A program made the position numbers and the translations under genes. From contig DASZCR010000093.1 in assembly GCA_035942915.1 (NCBI GenBank), forward strand, positions 1 through 26,958: DNA of 26,958 nucleotides, in the 5' to 3' direction. Position 1 is the first letter of the stretch. Every line of letters begins with the position of its first letter. This document shows positions 13,846 through 21,142 of this stretch, piece after piece. The notes beneath the pieces are model-generated. The model had not been told where the DNA came from. It did not search any database and saw nothing but the letters and a program-made list of their open reading frames with translations. Source of the stretch: DASZCR01 sp035942915. GTDB taxonomy: Bacteria > Acidobacteriota > Blastocatellia > Pyrinomonadales > Pyrinomonadaceae.

Positions 13846-15051
13846 TTAGCTGTCCGCCTTTTCGCCTCGTCCCTGACTGCGCCGCGCGACCTTCGTCTGC
13901 GGAATCGGCAGTGCCACTCCGCCGGACTTGGCTTCCGGCTTCTCCTGCTCCTCCTCGAACTCGCCCGGTTCGCTGACGAGAGCCCCGCCCGAACGTTTCG
14001 AGAAGACCAGCTTGTTGCCGTTCTCGCTCAAGTCGACGTAGACCAAGTCGCCGAGACCGACCTGTTCGGTCGCCACCAGATTCGACAACGGGTAGACGAG
14101 GAAGCGTTCAATCGAGCGCTTCAGGTGGCGTGCGCCATACTTGAAGTCGATGCCCTCTTTGAGCAGCATGTCCTTCGCGTCGTCCGAGCACTGGAAGACG
14201 AACTTCGTCCCGGCCGAGCGCATGATGCGATCCTGCACAGAGGCCAGTTCGAGGTCGAGAATCTGACGCAGGTGATGCTCCTTCAGAGAGCGGAAAACCA
14301 CCACCTTGTCGATGCGGTTCATGAACTCTGGCGAGAACTTGCGCCGCGCCGCCTCGACCGCCGTGCGATAAATCTTCTGGTCAACCTCCGTATCGTTAGG
14401 ATTCTTCGCGCCCTTGGCAGGGGCAAAGCCGATGCCGCCGGAGATGAGTTCCGACATCTCGCGCGCGCCGAGGTTGGAGGTCATGACGACCATCGTCCGC
14501 GAGAAATCGACGCGGCGGTTGTCGCCGAGCGTGAGCGTCGCTTTGTCGAGGATGCCGAGCAGCAATTGCCACAGAGAGTCGGACGCCTTCTCAATCTCGT
14601 CGAAGAGGACGAGCGAGAGTTTGGTGTCTTCCGTGTGGTAACGGTCGAGATTCTCCTGCGTCAGCATCGGCGAAGTCTCGCGGTGTCCGAGATAGCCCGG
14701 AGGCGAGCCGATGAGCTTCGCAATCTCGTGCGAGTGCTGAAACTCCGCGCAGTCGATTTTGATGACCGCGCCGGGATCGCCGAAGAGGACTTCGGCCGCC
14801 GCCTCGACGACGCGCGTCTTACCCGAACCCGTGGGGCCGAGGAAGAGCATCGTGCCGACGGGACGGTTCATCGGATTCATCCCGGCGAGGAAAATTTGGT
14901 AGAGGCCGCTCATGCGGCGCACCGCCCGCTCCTGACCGACGATGCGCGTCGCAAGTTTCTCTTCAAACTCCTGCGCGCGCGGGCTCTTCTGGTCGGGGTC
15001 GAGAAAGACCGTGTTCGTTTGTGTTTTCTGTTTCTCCATCTGTGCAATCAT
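13846..15051 (-). CDS. Stand-alone Clp-type AAA+ ATPase (ClpA/C/B D2-like, single ring)
   Basis: A 401-residue protein matching only the second AAA+ module of ClpA/ClpB/ClpC unfoldases. Walker A GPTGSGKT (72-79), pore loop GSPPGYLG (115-122), Walker B VLFDE (148-152), sensor 1 TSN (191-193), arginine-finger region FMNRID and sensor 2 GARHLKR are all visible, so ATPase and threading functions look intact. No N-domain, first AAA module, middle coiled coil or zinc-binding domain is present. IGF at 207-209 sits where ClpA and ClpC carry their ClpP-docking tripeptide, so a protease partnership is possible; this is inference. A ClpX identity is less likely because the zinc domain is missing. The C-terminus is charged and Pro/Ala rich. 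AAGGAGG precedes ATG 15051. Confidence 0.88.
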   Translation of the reverse strand: MIAQMEKQKTQTNTVFLDPDQKSPRAQEFEEKLATRIVGQERAVRRMSGLYQIFLAGMNPMNRPVGTMLFLGPTGSGKTRVVEAAAEVLFGDPGAVIKIDCAEFQHSHEIAKLIGSPPGYLGHRETSPMLTQENLDRYHTEDTKLSLVLFDEIEKASDSLWQLLLGILDKATLTLGDNRRVDFSRTMVVMTSNLGAREMSELISGGIGFAPAKGAKNPNDTEVDQKIYRTAVEAARRKFSPEFMNRIDKVVVFRSLKEHHLRQILDLELASVQDRIMRSAGTKFVFQCSDDAKDMLLKEGIDFKYGARHLKRSIERFLVYPLSNLVATEQVGLGDLVYVDLSENGNKLVFSKRSGGALVSEPGEFEEEQEKPEAKSGGVALPIPQTKVARRSQGRGEKADS

Positions 15052-15279
15052 GGTCGTCCTCCTTGCGGGAGCGGTGGCGGCATCTGTGTGACCTTTTTCG
15101 CGCGACTCTCGGCTTGTGATGGCCGCGTGTGGCCGTCCGCCTGTCGCACGGGGTCTTGCTGCCCCCCTTTTGAAACTCCATGCAAAGAACGCACCGCAAA
15201 CTTTTAGATGCAGGTGTCAAGACGGCAGTTTGCCCTTCCGTTTAACGGCCGTCCAGACACGTCCCAGACGCGAATGCAC

Positions 15280-15308
15280 TATATATACGACAACGCTGCT
15301 TTTGTCAC
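15280..15308 (-). promoter_or_regulatory. Candidate sigma-70 promoter of the Clp-like ATPase gene
   Basis: On the - strand GTGACA (15308-15303) is followed after 17 bases by TATATA (15285-15280) in an A+T-rich patch. It would start a leader of roughly 220 bases before ATG 15051. No CIRCE-type heat-shock operator was seen. Confidence 0.4.
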
Positions 15309-15504
15309 CACAAAATAACGGCCGCAAGTTCGGCCACAGCCCGCCCGCGCAAGGGGCGAGAATTTTTCGCAGTGCCGCAAAATGGCAGGGTCAGAGTGAC
15401 ACTTCTCGGCCGGATTCCAAAAATCTGAATCGCGCGTTCAGCCGCACCTGTGCACCTAAACGTCGAGCAACTGCCCCGAAATGTGTGGAGAAGATGAGCG
15501 AAAA

Positions 15505-15548
15505 AAGGGAAGGCGCGGACTTAAATCAGCAGTCCGCGCCCTCTTTTT
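15505..15548 (-). terminator. Terminator of the inositol-phosphate synthase gene (bidirectional look)
   Basis: A perfect 10-bp stem (15512-15521 with 15531-15540) is flanked by AAAAAAGGGA on the left and CTCTTTTTTC on the right. Read on the - strand it lies just after the stop at 15585 and ends in CCCTTTTTT. It is also a good terminator on the + strand. Confidence 0.85.
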
Positions 15549-15584
15549 TCTCTGTGCCTGTCGGCCGGGAACGGGTGCGCCCGG

Positions 15585-16904
15585 CTAGTCGTAATATTCG
15601 AGGCCGAGGTGCGTGATGAGGTCTTCGCCGCGCAGGTGGCGCAGAGTGTTCTTGAGTTTCATCAGTTGGATGAAGATGTCGTGTTCGGGATAGAGACCGG
15701 GCGCGGTCTGCGGCGACTTGAAGTAGAAACTGAGCCACTCCTGCACGCCGCGCATCCCGACCCTTTGCGCGAGGTCTAAGAAGAGCGCAAGGTCGAGGAC
15801 GATGGGCGCGGCGAGGATGGAGTCGCGGCAGAGGAAATCTATCTTGATTTGCATCGGGTAGCCGAGCCAGCCGAAGATGTCGATATTGTCCCAGCCCTCT
15901 TTGTTGTCGCCGCGCGGCGGATAGTAGTTGATGCGGACGACGTGCGAGAAGTCCTTGTAAAGCTGCGGGTAGACATCGGGCTGAAGGATGTATTCGAGCA
16001 CGGAGAGCTTCGATTCTTCCTTCGTCTTGAAGGATTCGGGGTCGTCGAGGACTTCGCCGTCGCGGTTGCCGAGAATGTTGGTCGAATACCAGCCGTGCAG
16101 GCCGAGCATCCGCGACTTGAGACCCGGCGCGAGGATGGTCTTCATCAAGGTCTGGCCGGTCTTGAAGTCCTTGCCGCAGACGGGAACACCGTGTTCGTTG
16201 GCGAGGTCGAGCAGCGCCGGTACGTCAACCGTCAGGTTCGGCGCGCCGTTGGCGAAGGGGACGCCCGACTTGATGGCCGCGTAAGCGTAAATCATCGACG
16301 GGGCGATGGCCTTGTGGTTGTCGCGCAGAGCCTTCTCGAAAGACTTCAGCGAGCGGTGGACGGCATGGGGTTCAAGGAAAATCTCGGTCGAGGCAGCCCA
16401 CACCATGACGAGGCGCGCGCACCTGTTCTTGCGTTTGAACTCGGCTATCTCTTCGATGAGTTGCTCGGCCAACTCCATCTTCGTCTTGCCCTGTTTGACG
16501 TTCGTGCCGCTCAGGCGTTTGACGTAATGTTGGTCGAAGACGGCCGCCATCGGCTTAATCTTTTGGAGGGGCGTCTTGAGTTGCGCGAGCAACTCCTTTT
16601 CGAGCACTCCGGCGTGCATGGCCGCCTCGTAGGCCGAGTCGGGGAAGATATCCCACGCGCCGAAGACGATGTCGTTTAAGTCCGCGAGCGGGACGAACTC
16701 CTTGATGAGAGGCACGCGGTTATCCGTCCGCTTGCCGAGACGAATCGTGCCCATCTGCGTGAGGCTGCCGATAGGCTCTGCAAGCCCTTGCTTGATGGCT
16801 TCGACGCCCGCAATAAAAGTGGTGCTGACGGCGCCGAGTCCGACGAGCAGCACGCCGAGCTTACCTTTAGCCGGAGCTATCTCCGCGTTCTTTTCGACCG
16901 ACAT
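15585..16904 (-). CDS. ino1: Myo-inositol-1-phosphate synthase
   Basis: A 439-residue protein of the inositol-3-phosphate synthase family, which converts glucose-6-phosphate to 1L-myo-inositol-1-phosphate using NAD+. The N-terminal Rossmann segment is GVLLVGLGAVSTTFIAGVEA (about 17-36). Later come VVWAASTE-like VWAASTEIFLEPH, YAYAAIKSGVPFANGAPN, GKDFKTGQTLMKTILAPGLK with active-site lysines, and the NILGNRDGEVL and KIDFLCRDSILAAPIVLDLA regions. All are family hallmarks, and the length fits bacterial members. The product could feed inositol phospholipids or compatible solutes. GGAGGG precedes ATG 16904. It has its own terminator and appears monocistronic. Confidence 0.95.
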   Translation of the reverse strand: MSVEKNAEIAPAKGKLGVLLVGLGAVSTTFIAGVEAIKQGLAEPIGSLTQMGTIRLGKRTDNRVPLIKEFVPLADLNDIVFGAWDIFPDSAYEAAMHAGVLEKELLAQLKTPLQKIKPMAAVFDQHYVKRLSGTNVKQGKTKMELAEQLIEEIAEFKRKNRCARLVMVWAASTEIFLEPHAVHRSLKSFEKALRDNHKAIAPSMIYAYAAIKSGVPFANGAPNLTVDVPALLDLANEHGVPVCGKDFKTGQTLMKTILAPGLKSRMLGLHGWYSTNILGNRDGEVLDDPESFKTKEESKLSVLEYILQPDVYPQLYKDFSHVVRINYYPPRGDNKEGWDNIDIFGWLGYPMQIKIDFLCRDSILAAPIVLDLALFLDLAQRVGMRGVQEWLSFYFKSPQTAPGLYPEHDIFIQLMKLKNTLRHLRGEDLITHLGLEYYD

Positions 16905-16937
16905 GATTAACTAGCCCTCCAAAGTTCCGATTAGGAA

Positions 16938-17028
16938 GTGATAGGTGATGGGTGATGGTTGATAGGTGATAGGTGATAAGAGAAAGCCTGTTTCTTAATC
17001 CTATCACCCATCACCCATCACCTATCAC
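16938..17028. repeat. Long inverted repeat built from GTGATGG/GTGATAG heptads
   Basis: The left arm (16938-16966) and right arm (17000-17028) are 29 bases each and complementary except for one position, around a 33-base centre that itself has a small AGAAA/TTTCT hairpin. Each arm is a run of 7-bp units (GTGATAG, GTGATGG, GTGATGG and so on); further units extend beyond both arms (to about 17050 on the right). It lies just upstream of ino1. Purpose unknown; it may be a dispersed repeat, and it would form a stable hairpin in the ino1 leader if transcribed. Confidence 0.85.
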
Positions 17029-17130
17029 TAATTCCCCATCACTAATCACTTGATGTGGATGATATAGAACGTGGGGGGACGAGTCTTGTCATATCTTGCC
17101 TAAAACAGGCGGCGGATTGCTTTTCGGGCG

Positions 17131-18003
17131 TTATTCGTGGCGCGTGCGGGGGACGAGTGCGGCGCGAAAGGCGCGCGGCGAAAGCCCTGTGGCCTGTCGG
17201 AAGGCTTTGGAGAAGTGGCTCGAACTGGCGTAGCCGACGCGTGAGGCGACTTCCGTGACGGAGAGGTCTGTCTCGGCCAACAGGTCGCGCGCGCGCGCGG
17301 CGCGTAGCGAGGCGAGGTAGGCGTGCGGCGAAGCGCCCGTCAGTTTTTTGAAGAGGCGCGCGAAGTGAAAGGCGGAGAGATGCGCGGCCGAGGCTATCTC
17401 TTCAAGCGGCAAATCGCGTTCGAGGTTGGCGTGCATCAACTCGACGGCGCGACGGATGCGCCGGTCAACAAGCCCGACGCGCGATAGTTCGACTTCGTCT
17501 GCGCGACGGATGTGCGCGTAATGGCGCAGCAGGTGAATCGAGAGTTGTTCGACGAGTGCGGCGACGACCAACTCCTGACCGGCATCGGTTTCGAGCAACT
17601 CTTCGGAGATGTCGCGGGCGATTCGGGCGAGCCGTTCGTCGCGTGCGACCCTGCGGGTCTGAAAGGTGATGAGGGCGTCGGCTCGTGTGAGGCGCGCGCG
17701 GACGGCGCAATCGAGGACGACCGAAGGGGCGATGGTGAGCGCAACGTACTCTGTGCGCTCCGCGCCGTGTGCTTCGAGGCTGTCGCCGGGCGCGACGAGA
17801 AGCGCCGCGCCTCGCTCGCGCGCTTCGCCCGTCGCACCATCGCCCGCGCGCCACGCCAGAGCGCCGTCGAGCATGATGAGCACGGCGAACTCCGGTCGCA
17901 CCTCGTTTGTCCAGCGTGCGCGACGCCCGGCGCGATAGTGCGCGGCGAAGCGTGAAGGCAGAGCGAAAATCTTCTCCGTGACTTGTTGAGAGGAAGAACT
18001 CAT
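17131..18003 (-). CDS. AraC-family transcriptional regulator
   Basis: A 290-residue protein. The C-terminal 100 residues carry the two helix-turn-helix motifs of AraC/XylS proteins: LPLEEIASAAHLSAFHFARL followed by FKKLTGASPHAYL, and LSVTEVASRVGYASSSHFSK followed by AFRQATGLSPRAFR. The N-terminal part (about 20-150) looks like the AraC cupin-type ligand domain, so a small molecule probably controls it. ATG 18003 overlaps the stop of the phosphodiesterase gene as ATGA; the longer open frame upstream is a shadow. As the last gene of the GH57-glgB-phosphodiesterase row it may regulate that operon, but no operator was identified. Confidence 0.92.
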   Translation of the reverse strand: MSSSSQQVTEKIFALPSRFAAHYRAGRRARWTNEVRPEFAVLIMLDGALAWRAGDGATGEARERGAALLVAPGDSLEAHGAERTEYVALTIAPSVVLDCAVRARLTRADALITFQTRRVARDERLARIARDISEELLETDAGQELVVAALVEQLSIHLLRHYAHIRRADEVELSRVGLVDRRIRRAVELMHANLERDLPLEEIASAAHLSAFHFARLFKKLTGASPHAYLASLRAARARDLLAETDLSVTEVASRVGYASSSHFSKAFRQATGLSPRAFRAALVPRTRHE

Positions 18004-18836
18004 GCGTCTTCTGCGCGCAGTTGTGCGGCTTCTGCGCGTAGTCGTGCGCGTTCTGCGCAGAGTCGCGCCGGATGGTTCGTGATGACGGCGCGCAGGCCGA
18101 AAGCGAGGGCGCGGCGCACCCACACGGGGTTGTCGGCCGTCCAGACGAGCGCCTCCATCCCTTGCGCGCGCGCTTCGGCGACGACGGCGCGGCGCGCGAG
18201 CGTGCGGTGCAGGGCGATTTCGTCGGCGCGGACTTCAAGCGCACGCGCGATGATTGTGCGACGCGGGAGGACAGGGCGCGACAGACGACGCTCGAAGAGG
18301 GCGGCGGTGCGTAACTCCGGCGCGTGGCGTTTGAGTTCGCGGACGGCGTCGAGCCTGAAAGATTCGACGACGACGCGCGAGGCGAGGTCGTGTGCGCGAA
18401 TCTCGCGCGCCGCCGCTTCGACGAGCGGCGCGCAAGGCGTTGTCTCCTCAAGTTTCATCTCGACGTAGAGGACTTGAGAACGCGCGCCGATGAGTGCGAA
18501 GACTTCGGCGAGGGTGGGGATGTGCTGGCGCGAAAACTCCGTGTGTGCGAGGGCGGGGAACTTGCGGTTGAACCATGTGCCTGCGTCCGTCTCGCGCAGT
18601 TCTGAAGATGAGAGGGAGGCTATCTCAGCGTCGCGCAGCGCCGTGCGTCGCAGTGTGGCGTCGTGAATGACGACGGGGACTTGGTCGCGCGTCAGTCGCA
18701 CGTCGAACTCGACGCCGTCTGCGCCATCTGCGATGGCCTGCGCGAAGGCGGACAGCGTGTTTTCGGGCGCAGAGCCGGACGCGCCCCGGTGGCCGATGAT
18801 GAGTGGGAGGCTCACTTGAGTCGGCTCGTCTCTCAC
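18000..18836 (-). CDS. Glycerophosphodiester phosphodiesterase family protein
   Basis: A 278-residue GDPD (UgpQ/GlpQ-like) TIM-barrel. These enzymes split glycerophosphodiesters into glycerol-3-phosphate and an alcohol. The signature IGHRGASGSAPENTLSAF (catalytic His, Arg, Glu) is followed by GVEFDVRLTRDQVPVVIHD (metal-binding Glu/Asp and the second catalytic His), and later VEMKLE and the C-terminal VWTADNP and ITNHPA. No signal peptide is seen, so it is cytoplasmic like UgpQ. The last 21 residues are a threefold heptad, (R/Q)L(C/R)AE-(R/A/D)A, from a 21-bp repeat. Start and stop overlap the neighbours as ATGA on both sides. Confidence 0.93.
   Translation of the reverse strand: MRDEPTQVSLPLIIGHRGASGSAPENTLSAFAQAIADGADGVEFDVRLTRDQVPVVIHDATLRRTALRDAEIASLSSSELRETDAGTWFNRKFPALAHTEFSRQHIPTLAEVFALIGARSQVLYVEMKLEETTPCAPLVEAAAREIRAHDLASRVVVESFRLDAVRELKRHAPELRTAALFERRLSRPVLPRRTIIARALEVRADEIALHRTLARRAVVAEARAQGMEALVWTADNPVWVRRALAFGLRAVITNHPARLCAERARLRAEAAQLRAEDA
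18003..18065 (-). repeat. Three 21-bp coding repeats at the end of the phosphodiesterase gene
   Basis: Three consecutive 21-bp units, each like CGACTACGCGCAGAAGCCGCA on the - strand with small changes, encode RLCAERA, RLRAEAA and QLRAEDA. They would extend the final helix as a short amphipathic, coiled-coil-like tail and end at the overlap with the AraC gene start. Confidence 0.8.
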
Positions 18837-21106
18837 TTCTTCCTCGCGCGGCGTTTGGTCGTCGGCTTACGTTTCGTCGGCTCTGTCGTCGTCTCGGCGG
18901 GCTTTTCGGCGGGCACTTCAAACCAGACGGCGGCGAGCGGCGGCAGGTCGAGCGCGACAGAGAAGGGTTGCGCGTGGAAGGGCTGCTGCTCTGCGTCGAA
19001 GGGCTTGAAGCGAATCGTGCCGCTGCCGCCGTAGCGCGCGTCGTCCGTGTTGAGCAGTGGGCGATACTTGCCCGCGCGCGGCAGGCCGACGCGATAGGCG
19101 CGGCGCAGGACGGGCGAGAAACTGCACACGCAGAGCAACTGTCGGCCGTTTGAAGGGGCGATGCGAAGGAAGGCGACGATGTTTTCGTCGCGGTTGTCGG
19201 CGTCGAGCCAGAGGAAGCCGGAAGGGTCGTGGTCGGCTTCAAAGAGCGGCGCGTGTTCGCGGTAGAGGCGATTGAGTTCGGCGACGAGCGCATGAAGACC
19301 TGCGTGGTCTGCTTCGTCGAGCAGGTGCCAGTCGAGACTGCGGTCGTTGTTCCACTCGCGCCACTGTGCAAACTCGCCGCCCATGAAGAGCAGTTTTTTG
19401 CCGGGGTGCGCCCACATGTAGCCGTAGAGCGCGCGCAGGTTGGCGAACTTCTGCCAGCGGTCGCCGTGCATCTTGTTAATCAGCGAGCCTTTCATGTGGA
19501 CAACTTCGTCATGCGAGAAGGGGAGGACGAATTTTTCAGTCCACGCGTAGAGGAAGCCGAAGGTCAGGTTGTTGTGGAAGTAGCGACGGTGGAGCGGGTC
19601 TTTCTGGAAATACTGAAGCGTGTCGTGCATCCAGCCCATGTTCCACTTGAAATCGAAGCCAAGCCCGCCTGCGGCGACCGGATGTGTCGTCTTCGGCCAT
19701 GATGTTGACTCCTCCGCAATCATCAAGACGCCGGGATGCGCGGCGTGGACGGCCTCGTTCAACTCTTTGATGAACTCGATGGCTTCGAGATTCTCGCGTC
19801 CGCCGTACTTGTTCGGAATCCAGCGCCCGTCCGTGCGGCTGTAATCGAGATAGAGCATGGAGGCGACGGCATCAACGCGCAGGCCGTCAACGTGGCACTC
19901 GTTAATCCAGAAGAGGGCGTTGGCGACGAGGAAGTTTCTCACCTCGTTGCGACCGTAGTTGAAGATGTATGTGCCCCAGTCCGGATGCTCGCCGAGACGC
20001 GGGTCGAGATGTTCGTAGAGCGCCGTGCCGTCGAAGCGGCCGAGCGCGAAAGCGTCCTTCGGGAAGTGGGCGGGAACCCAGTCCATGATGACGCCGAGGT
20101 TGCGTCCGTGCAGGTAATCGACGAGATAGCGGAAGTCGTCGGGCGTACCGAAGCGCGCGGTCGGCGCGTAGTAGTTGGCGACCTGATAGCCCCACGAGCC
20201 GCCGTAAGGATGGCCTTTGAGCGGCAGGAATTCGACGTGCGTGAAGCCCATCTGCTCGCAGTAGTCGGCCAGCGCGGGCGCAGTCTCGCGGTAGGTCAGA
20301 GAGCGGTCGCCCTCTTCGAGCACGTGCCGCCATGAGCCGAGATGGATTTCGTAAATCGAGATGGGGCGGCGCAGGTGGTCTTCGCTGTTGCGACGGCGTA
20401 TCCAGTCGTCGTCGGTGAACTGATAGGTCGGCTCGTAGACGATTGAGGAGGTGGCGGGCGGCACTTCCGCATAGAGCGCGTAGGGGTCTGCCTTGAGGAA
20501 GGGCACGCCGCGCTCGTGGTGTATCTCGTACTTGTAGAGCGCGCCGGGCGCAAGGTCGGGCACGAAGAGCTCCCAGATGCCTGAGACGCCGAGACGCCGC
20601 ATCTGATGAAGGCGACCGTCCCAGTTGTTGAAGCTGCCGACGACGCTGACGCCGTCGGCGTGTGGAGCCCAGACGGCGAAGGAGACGCCGGAGATGTCTC
20701 CGAAGCGTCGGACGTGAGAGCCGAGCTTGTCGTAGAGGCGCGCGTGGCGGCCTTCGCCGAAGAGGTGTTCGTCGAAGTTTCCGAGCGTCGGTAAGAAGGC
20801 GTAAGGGTCGCGCAATTCGTAGACGCCGGTCGGGTATGTGACTCGCAACCGGTAGGGAAAGAGCGTCGTCCGACCTTCGACGAGCGTCTCGAAGAGCCCG
20901 GCCGGATGCGTCCGCCGCATCTCAAGGGGCGGCTCGCCCTCGATGAGCAACTCGATGCGCGTGGCGTCTGGACGATAAGCGCGGACGACGACGCCGAGCG
21001 GCGTCGGGTGCGCGCCGAGGAGCGCGTGGGGGTCGGGCGAGACGAGCCGCAGCAGACGCGCCAACTCGTCGAACGCGACGGTTGATGTGGTGAACTGCTC
21101 TGCCAT
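18833..21106 (-). CDS. glgB: 1,4-alpha-glucan branching enzyme
   Basis: A 757-residue GH13 branching enzyme, which makes alpha-1,6 branches in glycogen. The order is an N-terminal extension domain, a CBM48 module (GVSFAVWAPHADGVSVVGSF, about 135-155), then the (beta/alpha)8 barrel. Catalytic residues are visible: Asp nucleophile in GLRVDAVASMLYLDYS (near 411), Glu acid/base in MIAEESTSWP (near 464) and the stabilising Asp in FSHDEVVH (near 533). DWVPAHFP and NEFVGG-like MGGEFAQWREWN regions are also typical. The last 25 residues are a Lys/Arg/Thr-rich tail beyond the usual end. ATG 21106 lies 36 bp after the GH57 stop; the stop overlaps the phosphodiesterase start. Confidence 0.97.
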   Translation of the reverse strand: MAEQFTTSTVAFDELARLLRLVSPDPHALLGAHPTPLGVVVRAYRPDATRIELLIEGEPPLEMRRTHPAGLFETLVEGRTTLFPYRLRVTYPTGVYELRDPYAFLPTLGNFDEHLFGEGRHARLYDKLGSHVRRFGDISGVSFAVWAPHADGVSVVGSFNNWDGRLHQMRRLGVSGIWELFVPDLAPGALYKYEIHHERGVPFLKADPYALYAEVPPATSSIVYEPTYQFTDDDWIRRRNSEDHLRRPISIYEIHLGSWRHVLEEGDRSLTYRETAPALADYCEQMGFTHVEFLPLKGHPYGGSWGYQVANYYAPTARFGTPDDFRYLVDYLHGRNLGVIMDWVPAHFPKDAFALGRFDGTALYEHLDPRLGEHPDWGTYIFNYGRNEVRNFLVANALFWINECHVDGLRVDAVASMLYLDYSRTDGRWIPNKYGGRENLEAIEFIKELNEAVHAAHPGVLMIAEESTSWPKTTHPVAAGGLGFDFKWNMGWMHDTLQYFQKDPLHRRYFHNNLTFGFLYAWTEKFVLPFSHDEVVHMKGSLINKMHGDRWQKFANLRALYGYMWAHPGKKLLFMGGEFAQWREWNNDRSLDWHLLDEADHAGLHALVAELNRLYREHAPLFEADHDPSGFLWLDADNRDENIVAFLRIAPSNGRQLLCVCSFSPVLRRAYRVGLPRAGKYRPLLNTDDARYGGSGTIRFKPFDAEQQPFHAQPFSVALDLPPLAAVWFEVPAEKPAETTTEPTKRKPTTKRRARKK

Positions 21107-21142
21107 AGGTCAAGAGACGACGAGCATCGTATCCGCCAAAAG

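Larger units (their letters stand above)
15052..15584. other. Intergenic region upstream of the Clp-like gene
   Basis: A 533-base gap between two - strand genes. It contains the terminator of the inositol synthase gene (15505-15548) and a candidate promoter for the Clp-like gene (15280-15308), leaving a leader of about 220 bases. The stretch 15310-15500 shows no gene or strong structure. A + strand open frame across it (15116-15616) has low-complexity composition, runs through the terminator and is not credible. Confidence 0.7.

Noticed and set aside
15181..15196. Possible second sigma-54 promoter on the - strand before the Clp-like gene (GGTGCGTTCTTTGCA)
   Set aside because: The GG-N10-GC spacing is right but TGGCA is replaced by CGGTG; too weak a match alone, and a sigma-70-like promoter lies nearby.
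13819..15207. 462-codon open frame on the + strand opposite the Clp-like gene
   Set aside because: It starts inside the bidirectional terminator and runs antisense to a protein with all AAA+ motifs; composition is typical of a shadow frame.
16938..17050. CRISPR array reading of the GTGAT heptad region
   Set aside because: Repeat units are 7 bp, contiguous without spacers and arranged as an inverted repeat; no cas gene is present.
17098..17110. GCCT-AAAAC-AGGC hairpin after the AraC gene as a terminator
   Set aside because: A four-base stem without a T-run is too weak to call.
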